Part shown: in pieces, positions 51,872 through 60,807 of the stretch
Position numbering within the stretch: the first letter of the stretch is position 1
How the letters are laid out: the number at the start of each line of letters is the position of its first letter
NCBI GenBank assembly: GCA_017847835.1
Contig: JAGASH010000007.1
Coordinates: 124,001-188,000, forward strand
Reading direction: 5' to 3'
DNA: 64,000 nucleotides
From: Oscillospiraceae bacterium
GTDB taxonomy: Bacteria > Bacillota > Clostridia > Oscillospirales > Ruminococcaceae
Notes under the pieces: model-generated
What the model was told of the DNA's origin: nothing
The model's database searches: none
Seen by the model: the letters and a program-made list of their open reading frames with translations, nothing else
Translations under genes and position numbers: made by a program

Positions 51872-51900
51872 ATTATACATCATTCCCGCTGATTTGTCAA
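51872..51900 (-). promoter_or_regulatory. Sigma-A promoter of rpsU
   Basis: TTGACA (51895-51900), a 17-bp spacer and TATAAT (51872-51877). The remaining gap up to rsfS (51901-51991) shows no feature. Confidence 0.88.
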
Positions 51901-51991
51901 GATATATTTATCAAATTCGCAATCTTTTTTGATTTTTGGTAATTTCAGACAAATTCAACAGAACTTTTTCGGCAAACGCGACAATTCCCGA

Positions 51992-52345
51992 TTACTTGTC
52001 CCACTCCGAGATATCGACGGGCTCGCCATCAGCCCAGAGGTGTTCAAGCTGATAAAACTCACGCGCTTCCTCGTGGAAAATGTGTACAATCACGTCAATA
52101 TAGTCGAGCACAATCCAGTTGTTGCTCGGTGAGCCGTCAATTCCCTTCGGCTTCACGCCCTTCTGCGCGAGCTGATACTCAACCTCGTCCGCAAGCGCTT
52201 TTACCTGCGTTGAGGAAGTGCCCGAGGCAATCACGAAATAGTTCGCAAGAACCGTGATATCCTTCACCTTCAGCGCCGTGATTTTTTCCGCTTTTTTGCC
52301 CGAAAGCGCCTTTACGGCAACTTCCAATTCTTCAATATCGTTCAT
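51992..52345 (-). CDS. rsfS: Ribosomal silencing factor RsfS
   Basis: This protein binds ribosomal protein uL14 and prevents subunit joining in slow growth. The 117-residue sequence has the Iojap-family core: ALKVKDITVLANYFVIASG, then GSPSNNWIVLDYIDVIVHIF and FYQLEHLWAD. Its ATG overlaps the yqeK stop by 4 bp (ATGA). The nadD-yqeK-rsfS order is typical of Firmicutes. Confidence 0.95.
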   Translation of the reverse strand: MNDIEELEVAVKALSGKKAEKITALKVKDITVLANYFVIASGTSSTQVKALADEVEYQLAQKGVKPKGIDGSPSNNWIVLDYIDVIVHIFHEEAREFYQLEHLWADGEPVDISEWDK

Positions 52346-52935
52346 AAGCTCTCCTTGTTTTTGTTGAATTTCAGGTAGTAATTGTACGCTTCAAATGTTG
52401 ACACGGGCAGCAGCGCGCATTTTCCCGCAACGCTCTGTATCTGATAAATCAGCGCAATCGACATCGCTTTATCAATATCCTCGTAGCAATACTCGCGCAT
52501 TTTCTCGACGCCTTTATAGTCGCGCTCCTCGGAAATCATATCGCCGAGATAGACTATTTTTTCGAGAAGCGTCATTCTCGCGCAGCCAACCGTGTGATAA
52601 CGAATAGCGCCGATAATTTCATCATCGTCAATCCCGAGCTTTTCGCGAACGTAATACCCTCCCGCAACGCCGTGCCAGAGCGCTTTCGACGCGATTTCCG
52701 CAGGGTCGGGGTTGAGCCCGCTTTCAAGCGTGTACTGCTTCTGTCGGTCGGGCAAGTCCTCTTTCATTATATCGTGGAGCAGTCCCGCGAGATAACACCG
52801 TTTTTTGTCCGCTCCAAACCGCTCCGCGAGCTTGAAGCACTCCTCGGCAACGTTCATACTGTGCTTGAAACGCTTTTTCGACAGCCGCTCTTCCAGCAGC
52901 TTTTCATATTCGTCAAATTCTTCGTATCTGCTCAA
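52342..52935 (-). CDS. yqeK: HD-domain hydrolase YqeK (symmetrical Ap4A hydrolase family)
   Basis: This is a 197-residue HD-domain metal hydrolase. HSMNVAEEC, then AGLLHDIMKE, LWHGVAGGYY and AIRYHTVG supply the HD ligand set. Characterised YqeK proteins split diadenosine tetraphosphate to two ADP. It lies 22 bp after a GNAT gene and overlaps rsfS. Confidence 0.93.
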   Translation of the reverse strand: MSRYEEFDEYEKLLEERLSKKRFKHSMNVAEECFKLAERFGADKKRCYLAGLLHDIMKEDLPDRQKQYTLESGLNPDPAEIASKALWHGVAGGYYVREKLGIDDDEIIGAIRYHTVGCARMTLLEKIVYLGDMISEERDYKGVEKMREYCYEDIDKAMSIALIYQIQSVAGKCALLPVSTFEAYNYYLKFNKNKESL

Positions 52936-52957
52936 TCTTTTGTTCCTCTATTTCGAT

Positions 52958-53518
52958 TTATCTGAGACCGATATCCTCCGCAAGCAGCGAGTACATACAA
53001 ATATCGCCGATACCCGCGTTGCTTTTCGCAGCCTGCCGCAGAGTGCCCTCGTATTTCATACCGCAGTTTCGCATAACCGCGCCCGAATTAGGATTTCCCA
53101 CATCGTGATAGCTTTCTGCGCGATTTGCTCCGACTTCCTTGAAAAAGTACTCGAGAACCGCCCTCAGAGCCTCCGTCATATAACCGTTGTGCCAGAGTTT
53201 TCTCGACAAGCAATAGCCGATTGTCACGCTTTCGGTGTCCAAATCGGTCTTAATAGCGCCGATTGTCCCGACAGGCTCGCTGATATTGCTTTTCAAAACT
53301 ATCGCCCACTGATAAAAATCATCGCTCGCGTAGCTTTTCACCCATTCCTCGGCAATCGCACGGCTTTCCTCGACATTTTTGTGCGGCTGCCAAACAAGAT
53401 ACCTCGTGACCTCGCTGTCCGCGCACCAGTTTTTGTACATAAACTCCGCGTCGGTTATCTCAACCTTGCGCAGAATAAGCCGCTCCGTTTCCAGAACGCG
53501 CGTTCCCTTGTGCGTCAT
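52958..53518 (-). CDS. GNAT-family acetyltransferase (RimJ-like)
   Basis: This is a 186-residue acetyltransferase. The entry LETERLILRKVEITDAEF, the CoA region (GYCLSRKLWHNGYMTEALRAV, with the WxxGxxTEA pattern) and HDVGNPNSGAVMRNCGMKYEG are typical of the RimJ/RimL branch, which includes protein N-terminal acetylases and antibiotic or metabolite acetylases. The substrate is unknown. It overlaps nadD by 4 bp and so interrupts the usual nadD-yqeK pair. Confidence 0.9.
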   Translation of the reverse strand: MTHKGTRVLETERLILRKVEITDAEFMYKNWCADSEVTRYLVWQPHKNVEESRAIAEEWVKSYASDDFYQWAIVLKSNISEPVGTIGAIKTDLDTESVTIGYCLSRKLWHNGYMTEALRAVLEYFFKEVGANRAESYHDVGNPNSGAVMRNCGMKYEGTLRQAAKSNAGIGDICMYSLLAEDIGLR

Positions 53519-54108
53519 CTGTAAAGTCCCTTTTCTTCAATATACCCGCGAACGTCCTCGGTTATCCACTCGGACGTGTCCTCGCCGTTTTTGATTTTCT
53601 CGCGGATTTCGGTTGAACTGATATCGACAACATTCGTCGGCAGCACCTTTATTCTCCCGACCTCCGTCGCGTACTCCAGCATTTCCGAGAAGTTGTCGCC
53701 GCCTCTTGCCGCCGCGCACACCTCGCACTCTTTGAGTATCGACTCGTACTTGTACCACTCGGTGAACGAAAACAGCATATCACCGCCGATAAGCAGGAAA
53801 AATCTCGCGTCATCACAGCGCTTTTTCAGCGCACGAAGCGTGTTTATCGTGTAGCTTATGCCGCCAAGTTCCCGCTCAATCTCGCAGATTTCAACCTCGC
53901 ACTTGTCCGAAATCCCCGAAAAAGCCCTTCTGCACATCTCCGCGCGCTCGTCAAAAGGCGCGAGCTTTGTTGCCTTGTGAGGGCTCTCAAACGTGGGTAT
54001 TATCAGCAATTTCCGCAGTTTGAGCTGCTCAATCGCTTCCTTTGCGAGATTTATGTGACCTTTGTGCGGCGGGTTGAACGCTCCGCCGAAAATTCCCGTT
54101 TTAATCAA
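53515..54108 (-). CDS. nadD: Nicotinate-nucleotide adenylyltransferase
   Basis: This enzyme adenylates nicotinate mononucleotide to deamido-NAD in NAD synthesis. The 197-residue protein has GGAFNPPHKGH (the HxGH-type site) and the ISSTEIREKI motif. It starts with TTG at 54108, inside the last 8 bp of yhbY, the only start consistent with the conserved N-terminus MIKTGIFGGAF. Confidence 0.95.
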   Translation of the reverse strand: MIKTGIFGGAFNPPHKGHINLAKEAIEQLKLRKLLIIPTFESPHKATKLAPFDERAEMCRRAFSGISDKCEVEICEIERELGGISYTINTLRALKKRCDDARFFLLIGGDMLFSFTEWYKYESILKECEVCAAARGGDNFSEMLEYATEVGRIKVLPTNVVDISSTEIREKIKNGEDTSEWITEDVRGYIEEKGLYR

Positions 54109-54397
54109 AGCTTATCTTCCTTTTCTTCGGGTCCTTGCTCACTCTGAACAGCACGAATTTCCGCCCGATAACCGCGACAACATCAGCTCCGAGCTTCGGC
54201 GCGATTATATCCGCAGCCTCTCTCGACGTGTAATCGCAGTTCTCCTGCACACCTATTTTTATAAGCTCGCGCGCGTTCAGCACGTTTTCAAGCTGATTTA
54301 CAAGCTCGTCCGAGATACCCGATTTTCCCACATAAAAAACGGGGTCAAGTGCGCTTGCCTGAGCACGCAGATTTGCGCGCTGTTTACTGTTTAGCAT
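54101..54397 (-). CDS. yhbY: YhbY-family RNA-binding protein (CRM domain)
   Basis: This is a 98-residue single CRM domain that binds pre-50S ribosomal particles in relatives. Typical features are LNSKQRANLRAQASAL, DPVFYVGKSGIS, the LIKIGVQEN strand and a GxxG-like IGRKFVLFR loop. AAGGAG precedes the ATG at 54397, which overlaps the rdgB end by 14 bp. Confidence 0.94.
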   Translation of the reverse strand: MLNSKQRANLRAQASALDPVFYVGKSGISDELVNQLENVLNARELIKIGVQENCDYTSREAADIIAPKLGADVVAVIGRKFVLFRVSKDPKKRKISFD

Positions 54398-55019
54398 CAA
54401 ATTTCTCCTTCAAAATCTCCGACAGCTTTCTGAAAGCGTCGGCACGATGACTGATTTTGTTCTTTTCATCAGCCGAAATCGTCGCCATACTCTCGTCCTC
54501 GTCCAGCATAAAAATCGGGTCGTAGCCGAAGCCGTTCTTGCCGAGAGGCTTGTCGCCGATGTAGCCTTCAACCTCGCCGCGCACGGAATACTCGTCGTCC
54601 TCGGCAAAAATGAAGTAAATCGTGCAGACAAAGCGCGCCTTTCTAAGCTCCTCGGGAACGCCGTGCATTTCATCGAGAACCTTCCGGCAAAGCTCCTTGT
54701 CGGTTGCGTTTTCGCCGGCATAGCGCGCCGAATAAACACCGGGAGCGCCGTTCAGAAAATCGATTTCAAGCCCGCTGTCGTCGGCAATTACCGGCACTCC
54801 GAGCTTCTCAAAAACCGCTTTTGCCTTTATGTGCGCGTTTTCCTCAAAGGTGTCGCCGTCCTCGACAATTTCGTCCGTAAAGCCCGCTTCCCTCATAGAT
54901 ACAACCTCGAACCCGAACGGCTCGAGCAGTTCTCCGAATTCGCGCAGCTTTCCCTTGTTGTTGGACGCGATGATTAGTCTACTTCGCGGGTGTTCGTCTG
55001 ATGTAGTTTTCGTGTTCAT
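54384..55019 (-). CDS. rdgB: dITP/XTP pyrophosphatase (RdgB/HAM1)
   Basis: This enzyme removes non-canonical purine nucleotides (dITP, XTP) by releasing pyrophosphate. The 211-residue protein has ASNNKGKLREF, ADDSGLEIDFLNGAPGVYSA and GFGYDPIFML. The start at 55019 follows AAGGAAT; an upstream in-frame ATG overlaps that site and was rejected. A consensus promoter lies about 38 bp upstream, so it heads the rdgB-yhbY-nadD-GNAT-yqeK-rsfS operon. Confidence 0.95.
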   Translation of the reverse strand: MNTKTTSDEHPRSRLIIASNNKGKLREFGELLEPFGFEVVSMREAGFTDEIVEDGDTFEENAHIKAKAVFEKLGVPVIADDSGLEIDFLNGAPGVYSARYAGENATDKELCRKVLDEMHGVPEELRKARFVCTIYFIFAEDDEYSVRGEVEGYIGDKPLGKNGFGYDPIFMLDEDESMATISADEKNKISHRADAFRKLSEILKEKFDAKQ

Positions 55020-55056
55020 AAAAATTCCTTTCGTAGTCAATGCTTATGATTAAGAT

Positions 55057-55085
55057 ATTATATCATAATTTTTTGCGTTTGTCAA
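55057..55085 (-). promoter_or_regulatory. Sigma-A promoter of the rdgB operon
   Basis: TTGACA (55080-55085), a 17-bp spacer and TATAAT (55057-55062) on the minus strand. Confidence 0.88.
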
Positions 55086-55108
55086 TCACCCAAACAGGAT
55101 GTTTGAAG

Positions 55109-55155
55109 GACAGCCCCCAAAAGCGCGGCAGGACGCCGCGCGTCAAAGGGCTGTC
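55109..55155. repeat. Nested hairpin overlapping the ftsY stop codon
   Basis: The outer stem GACAGCCC / GGGCTGTC (55109-55116 with 55148-55155) encloses a GC-rich inner stem, GCGCGGC / GCCGCGC. It includes the end of ftsY. There is no good T-run after it on the minus strand, so it is a doubtful terminator; a transcript-stabilising stem or a palindromic repeat is also possible. A smaller hairpin, CAAACA-GGA-TGTTTG, follows at about 55090-55105. Confidence 0.5.
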
Positions 55156-56221
55156 ACTCAAAGAGCGTATTTACATATTCCTCGGGAATAAACGGCTGCA
55201 AATCGTCGATTTTTTCGCCTACTCCGACAAGCTTTACGGGAAGCCCGAGCTCGTTTTTAATAGGTATGATAATTCCGCCCTTTGCCGTGCCGTCGAGTTT
55301 CGTCAGCACAATTCCCGTTATGTCTGCGGTTTCGTTGAAAAGACGCGCCTGATTTACGGCATTCTGTCCGGTTGTCGCGTCAAGCACAAGCAGTGTTTCC
55401 ACACTCGCTTCGGGGCACTCTCTCGTGATAATCCGCGCGATTTTTTTCAGCTCTTCCATAAGGTTTTTCTTATTGTGAAGCCGTCCCGCGGTATCGCAAA
55501 GCACGATATCGGCACCGCGCGCTTTTGCCGCGGAAAGCGCGTCAAACACAACAGCCGCAGGGTCCGCGCCCTCGGTGTGCTTGATTATCTCAACGCCCGC
55601 GCGCTCCGTCCACACGTTGAGCTGGTCGATTGCAGCCGCTCTGAACGTGTCCGCAGCCGCAACAATTACTTTCTTGCCCGCGTTCTTGAAATTTGCAGCC
55701 ATTTTGCCGATTGTCGTGGTTTTTCCCGCACCGTTTACGCCGATTACCATTATCACGGACGGCTTTGTGTCAAGCTTCAGCTCGTTTCCTCCCGACAAAA
55801 TCTCGGAGATTATGTTTTTGAGCATTTTCTTAACATCAGTGGGCTCGGTTGTGCCGGTTTTCTTGACCTCTGCGCGCAGCTTGTCGCAGATTTCCATACT
55901 CGTTTCCGCGCCGATATCCGACAAAATAAGCGTTTCTTCAAGCTCGTCGAAAAAGTCCTCGTCGATTTTTGTGAACGAGTTGAGAAGCTGCTGAACCTTG
56001 CTTGAAATGCCCTCGCGGGTTTTCTTCAAGCCTTCGCGGAGCTTGTTTGCGGCAAGCTCGCGCTGCTGAGCCTCGTATTCTTCCTGAAACTGAATGTCCG
56101 ACTCGTGGTCGGTGAAAATCGGCTCAAATCCCTGAAGCCTGTCAAGAAGCGAGGAATGCTGCTCTTGAACCGTTTCTTTGGCTTGTTCTTCTGTGTTTTT
56201 CTTTCTGCTGAATAATCCCAT
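55154..56221 (-). CDS. ftsY: Signal recognition particle receptor FtsY
   Basis: This is the SRP receptor GTPase that delivers ribosomes to the membrane. The acidic N-terminal A region is short (about 50 residues), followed by the N domain and the GTPase G domain: [13 protein letters not shown] (G1), [19 protein letters not shown] (G3) and [11 protein letters not shown] (G4). The 355-residue length is normal for Firmicutes. AAGAGGA precedes the ATG, 9 bp after smc. Confidence 0.96.
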   Translation of the reverse strand: MGLFSRKKNTEEQAKETVQEQHSSLLDRLQGFEPIFTDHESDIQFQEEYEAQQRELAANKLREGLKKTREGISSKVQQLLNSFTKIDEDFFDELEETLILSDIGAETSMEICDKLRAEVKKTGTTEPTDVKKMLKNIISEILSGGNELKLDTKPSVIMVIGVNGAGKTTTIGKMAANFKNAGKKVIVAAADTFRAAAIDQLNVWTERAGVEIIKHTEGADPAAVVFDALSAAKARGADIVLCDTAGRLHNKKNLMEELKKIARIITRECPEASVETLLVLDATTGQNAVNQARLFNETADITGIVLTKLDGTAKGGIIIPIKNELGLPVKLVGVGEKIDDLQPFIPEEYVNTLFE

Positions 56222-56230
56222 AAAATCCTC

Positions 56231-59200
56231 TTAATCAATAATATCGTTCAGCTCGTCCGAAAGCTCCTCGGAAAGCTCCTGCCGAAGCAGTCTTGAAATT
56301 CCCTTTTCCTGCATAAACACTCCGTACAGCACCGAGCAGCCCTCGATTGTGCCGCGGCGGTGTGTGATAACCATAAGCTGAGTGCTTTTACTGAACTGGT
56401 TGAGGTAACGAATGTACTTCTCGACGTTCACATCGTCAAGCGCCGCGTCAACCTCGTCGAGCATACAAAACGGCGTGGGACGGTGCATTAAAATCGCGAA
56501 ATAAATCGTGATTGCAACCATTGTCTGCTCGCCGCCCGAAAGCGAAATCAAATTCTTGATGACCTTTCCGGGAGGAGCCGCCTTTATCTCAATGCCCGAA
56601 TTAAGCAAATCCTCGGGGTTTGTGAGCTCCAGCTCTGCGTGTGAGCCCGGCCCGAAAATCTGCACGAAAATCTCCTTGAAGTGCTTGTTGATGTCCTCGA
56701 AGCTCGCGAGAAAACGCGTTTTTATGTCGCCAGTGAGCTGGTCGATGAGCTTCTCCAGACCGTGCTTTGCGTCCTCGATATCGCGAAGCTGCGCCGACTG
56801 AAATTCATAGCGCTTCGACACCGTTTCGTACTCCTCGATAGACGCCATATTTACAATTCCGAGCGCGGAAATACGCTTGTTCAGCTCGTTCAAATCGTTC
56901 TCCGCCATAAGCAGGTTTTCGGGAATTTTCGCTTCCTGCTCAGCCTGCGAAACGGTCATCTCATAGCTGTCCATAAGCAGCGCGACAATCTTGTCGTACT
57001 CCTTCTGAAGCGTGCCGCGGCGCTCTTCCAGACGCGCAAGCTCACTCGCGAATTTCTGCTTGTTTTTGTTTGCCTCGTCGATGTTGCGGCGAAGCTCGGT
57101 GATTTTCCCGTCAAGCTCGGTGATTTGCTTTGAAACGCTCTCGATTTCCTCGTTTTGCTCGGAAAGACTGCTGCTCGATTTCTCGATTTCGCGCTTCAGT
57201 CGCTCGATTTTCTCGCGGATTTCGCGGTCGGAATTATCGAGCGCTTCCATTGCCGATTTAAAGCCGCCGCTGTTTTCAAGAAGCGTTCTGCGGTCGTCCT
57301 CAATGCTCTTAATCTGTGCTCTGAGCGCGTCCGCGTCCTTTTGCGCCGCGACCTTTTCAAGATTGAGCGCGTTTATCCCGTCGGAAAGCACTTTCAGCCT
57401 GTTTTCGGCAGCCGTGCGCTCACCTGTCTGTTCTGCGTGTTTTTTCTCCAGCTCCACGATTTTCCCGTCAAGCTCGGCGATTTCCTTTTCGGCATTTTCG
57501 ATAATCCCGCTCTGCTGCTTAATCTGCGCCTCAAAACGGTTGAGCGTCTGACGAGCGGTCGCGCTCTGCGAAACAAGCTGCTCGATAAGCCCGTTCAAGC
57601 GGGATTTCTCCGCGCTCTGACGGATTTCGTTCTGTTCAAGCTCGCGGATTTTGTCCTGCATTCCCTCGGCTTCAATCGAGAATTTCGCGTATTCCGCGCG
57701 GTACCGCTCAAATTCCTCGGAACACGTTTTCTCGGCTTCACGCAGCTTTTCGATATCCTTCATCAGCGCGTCAAGCTCCTGTTTACGCGAAATTATGCCG
57801 GAGTTGTTCACTCTTGAACCTCCCGTAAACGAACCGCCTGCGTTGACCACCTGTCCGTCAAGGGTGACAATTCTGAATTTATAGCCGTACTTCTTTCCGA
57901 TAACGGTTGCCGCGTCAATATCATCGACAATCGCCGTCAGACCGAGCAGGTAATTTATAATATTCGCGTACTCGTTGTCGCACGAAACCAGCTCCGAGGC
58001 AATCCCCTCGAAACCCGCTTCCAAAGCCAGCCGCGGCTCGTTGAGCGTTCTTCCCTTCATCGAAGTGAGCGGGTAAAATGTCGCTCTTCCCGCGTTTGTT
58101 TCTTTAAGAAAACGAATGCAGCGCGTCGCTGTTTCCTCGCTGTCAACGATGATGTTCTGCATAACCGAGCCGAGCGCCGTTTCAATTGCGGTGACGTACT
58201 TTTTCGGCACGGTAACAACGTCCGCGACCGTCCCGTGAATACCCGTCAGTCTGCCCTGCTCGCCCGCGTTCACAACCTCTTTTACCGCCCGCGAATAGCC
58301 TTCCTTGCTGCGCTCGATATCCGAGAGAACCTTGTGACGCTGCTGCTTTTCTCCGAGCGCTTTCTGCGCGTCCTCAAAAGCGTGACGAGCCTCGTCAAGA
58401 CGCTTTTTCTTGCCCTCGGAAAGCCGTTCCATACCGGAAAGTCTGTTCGCGGCAGTCTGCTTTTCGCTCTCGATTTCGGAAAGCTGTTTTTCCGCCTCGG
58501 CAAGCTCGGTTTTATATGCGTTCATCGTTTTTTCGCTCTCGGAAACGCTCTGCAAAAACTCGTTTTTCTGCTCCTCGGCTTCCGTGCGGGAACGCTCGGA
58601 CTGCGTTTTCATCAGCGAAAGCTCGGTTTTTCTGCCGTAAGTTTTCGCCATTTCACTTTCCAGCGCAGAGTATTCGTCATCGCGCTCGGAGCTGCTCTCG
58701 GAAATCTCGCGAAGCTCCTTTTCGCGCACGTTTATCTGCTCGTCAAAATCGGCAGCCTCAGCAGTTTTCCGCTCAATTTGCGCTGTTATTTCCTCGATTT
58801 TCTCATCGAAAACTCGGCTGTTCTGCTCGGCCTTTTTGAGCTGCTCCGTGAGCTCCGAACGGCGCTCGGAATTGTGCTTCAAGTCGTTTTCCGCAACCGA
58901 TATTTCCGCTCTTTTATCGGAAAGCTCGTCGTTCGCATTCTGAATTCCCGTGCGAATTCTCGACAGCCGTGCGTTTGCGGCAAGCTTATCGTCACCGAGC
59001 TTCTCGATTTCATTGTTCGCGTTTTCAATATCGCGCTCAAAGTTGTCGCATTCCGCTCTGTTAAGCAGCAAATCGTCGTCAATCTTAATCAGACTCTCGC
59101 GCTTTTCCTTCAGCCGCGCCGCAGAAACCGAGATTTCGAGCTCCTTTTTTTCCGCCATAAGCTCGCTTGCAAGAGCCGCCTTTTCCGACTGCTTTTTGAG

Positions 59201-59812
59201 TATCGGCAGGCGCTCCTCGTCAACTCGGATTAAATCCTTCTGACGGGTGATGTTCTCCTCCGCCTGAGCAAGCTGCTTTTCGGCGTCGGCTTTCTTGTGC
59301 AGAAACAGCGATACTCCCGCCGCTTCCTCGAAGATTTCACGGCGCTCCGAGCCGCGCGCATTTACGATTTCGGCAACTCGTCCCTGTCCGACAATCGAAT
59401 ATCCGTCGCGACCCAAGCCCGTTCCCATAAGCAGCTCCTGAATGTCGCGAAGACGCGATTTTCTGCCGTTTATCAGATACTCGCTCTCGCCGGTACGGTA
59501 GAGCTTTCGCGAGATTTCAACCTCGTTTTCATCAATCGCAAGCGCTCGGTCACCGTTGTCGATAAGCAGCGTAACCTTCGCAAAACCCATCGGCTTGCGC
59601 TCGGTTGTGCCGTGGAAGATAACGTCCTCCATTTTCTCACCGCGCAGGGTTTTCGCGCCCTGCTCACCCATAACCCAGCGCAGCGCGTCGGAAATATTGC
59701 TTTTTCCGTTGCCGTTGCTCCCGACGACAGCCGTGGTTTTCGCGTCAAACTGAAGCACGGTTTTATCCGCAAAGGACTTGAAGCCCTGTATTGTCAGCGT
59801 TTTAAAAAACAT
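56231..59812 (-). CDS. smc: Chromosome segregation protein SMC
   Basis: This is the condensin ATPase that organises and segregates the chromosome. The 1193-residue protein is complete: Walker A GSNGNGKS (31-38), a long coiled coil, a hinge near 510-670 with GG and PL motifs, a second coil, then the ABC signature SLSGGEQTM and Walker B PFCMLDEVDAALDD. The ATG overlaps the stop of the radical SAM gene (TAATG), preceded by GAGGAAAG. scpA and scpB are not in this window. Confidence 0.97.
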   Translation of the reverse strand: MFFKTLTIQGFKSFADKTVLQFDAKTTAVVGSNGNGKSNISDALRWVMGEQGAKTLRGEKMEDVIFHGTTERKPMGFAKVTLLIDNGDRALAIDENEVEISRKLYRTGESEYLINGRKSRLRDIQELLMGTGLGRDGYSIVGQGRVAEIVNARGSERREIFEEAAGVSLFLHKKADAEKQLAQAEENITRQKDLIRVDEERLPILKKQSEKAALASELMAEKKELEISVSAARLKEKRESLIKIDDDLLLNRAECDNFERDIENANNEIEKLGDDKLAANARLSRIRTGIQNANDELSDKRAEISVAENDLKHNSERRSELTEQLKKAEQNSRVFDEKIEEITAQIERKTAEAADFDEQINVREKELREISESSSERDDEYSALESEMAKTYGRKTELSLMKTQSERSRTEAEEQKNEFLQSVSESEKTMNAYKTELAEAEKQLSEIESEKQTAANRLSGMERLSEGKKKRLDEARHAFEDAQKALGEKQQRHKVLSDIERSKEGYSRAVKEVVNAGEQGRLTGIHGTVADVVTVPKKYVTAIETALGSVMQNIIVDSEETATRCIRFLKETNAGRATFYPLTSMKGRTLNEPRLALEAGFEGIASELVSCDNEYANIINYLLGLTAIVDDIDAATVIGKKYGYKFRIVTLDGQVVNAGGSFTGGSRVNNSGIISRKQELDALMKDIEKLREAEKTCSEEFERYRAEYAKFSIEAEGMQDKIRELEQNEIRQSAEKSRLNGLIEQLVSQSATARQTLNRFEAQIKQQSGIIENAEKEIAELDGKIVELEKKHAEQTGERTAAENRLKVLSDGINALNLEKVAAQKDADALRAQIKSIEDDRRTLLENSGGFKSAMEALDNSDREIREKIERLKREIEKSSSSLSEQNEEIESVSKQITELDGKITELRRNIDEANKNKQKFASELARLEERRGTLQKEYDKIVALLMDSYEMTVSQAEQEAKIPENLLMAENDLNELNKRISALGIVNMASIEEYETVSKRYEFQSAQLRDIEDAKHGLEKLIDQLTGDIKTRFLASFEDINKHFKEIFVQIFGPGSHAELELTNPEDLLNSGIEIKAAPPGKVIKNLISLSGGEQTMVAITIYFAILMHRPTPFCMLDEVDAALDDVNVEKYIRYLNQFSKSTQLMVITHRRGTIEGCSVLYGVFMQEKGISRLLRQELSEELSDELNDIID

Positions 59813-60807
59813 TAACTTTCCTCAATTTCGAGATAAACTCCCGACTTTTCCTTAACCTTTATCCTATATCCCATTTCGCGCAATTTTTCAAGATTTCCGC
59901 GCTTTTGTCCTATCAGCTTGCTGAGATTTTTCCCGTCCGTGAAAACCGTGTAATCACCCTTCGGAAGCGGTTTCAGCAGCTCCGATAAATCCTTCAGCAT
60001 AAGCCTGCTCTCGACGATTTCCCGAAAACTCGGGTGATACACCCCGCCGAGCATTTCCCGCTCAACATCGTCGCTTGCGTGCAGTCCCATTCGGATTACG
60101 CGGATATCGTTCTGCTCAAATTTCCGCAGAAGCGTCGCGCAAAGTTCCACTGTTTCTTCAAACGAAAAACTCGTGTAAACACCGCTCTCGAAAAGCTCGC
60201 CGAGCCGCGTGTTTTTCAGGATTACCGTCGGGTAAATCCTCACGGTTTCGGGGCGCATTTCAATAAATTTTTCCGCGGTATAAAGCGATTTTTCGGGCGC
60301 GTCCTTATACAATCCCGTCATCATCTGAAGCCCCAGCTCAAAGCCGTTTTCGCGAATAAGCCGCGCTGCTTTTTCCACGTCCTCGGCGGTGTGTCCGCGG
60401 TCGTTTGCCGCAAGAACCTCGTCGCTCATCGACTGCGCGCCGAGTTCAATCGCGGTCATTCCGTAACTTTTCAGCAAGCCGAGAATTTCCTCGTCAATGC
60501 AATCCGGCCGCGTTGAACAGCGTATTCCCGTGTACACGTCAAACCGCTCCACAGCGCGCTTTGCGACAATCAGCAGCTCCGTCATATAGTCGCGTGGAAT
60601 TGCCGTAAAGCTCCCGCCAAAAAACGCAATCTGCGCCGTCATTCCCTTTTCGGAAAGCCGCGGTGCCTGTTCTTCAAGAAGCGCGAAAACTTCCTCGGGA
60701 GTTGGCGCTTTTTTCGTTCCCGAAATGCTCCTCTGGTCGCAGAACGAACAGCGGTGAGGGCAGCCCAAATGCGGGATAAAAATGCTGATGTTCGTCTTAT
60801 TCAACAT
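59812..60807 (-). CDS. Elp3-like radical SAM protein
   Basis: This is a 331-residue radical SAM enzyme of the Elp3/MiaB/NifB type. The cluster motif Cys16-x3-Cys20-x2-Cys23 (HLGCPHRCSFCDQ) is followed by FFGGSFTAIP and the ELGAQSMSDEVL stretch. It lacks the C-terminal acetyltransferase domain of true Elp3, so tRNA modification cannot be assumed. The position between rnc and smc is conserved in Clostridia. It overlaps rnc by 11 bp. Confidence 0.85.
   Translation of the reverse strand: MLNKTNISIFIPHLGCPHRCSFCDQRSISGTKKAPTPEEVFALLEEQAPRLSEKGMTAQIAFFGGSFTAIPRDYMTELLIVAKRAVERFDVYTGIRCSTRPDCIDEEILGLLKSYGMTAIELGAQSMSDEVLAANDRGHTAEDVEKAARLIRENGFELGLQMMTGLYKDAPEKSLYTAEKFIEMRPETVRIYPTVILKNTRLGELFESGVYTSFSFEETVELCATLLRKFEQNDIRVIRMGLHASDDVEREMLGGVYHPSFREIVESRLMLKDLSELLKPLPKGDYTVFTDGKNLSKLIGQKRGNLEKLREMGYRIKVKEKSGVYLEIEES

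Noticed and set aside
58235..59233. 332-codon plus-strand open frame within smc
   Set aside because: Antisense shadow of the coiled-coil region.
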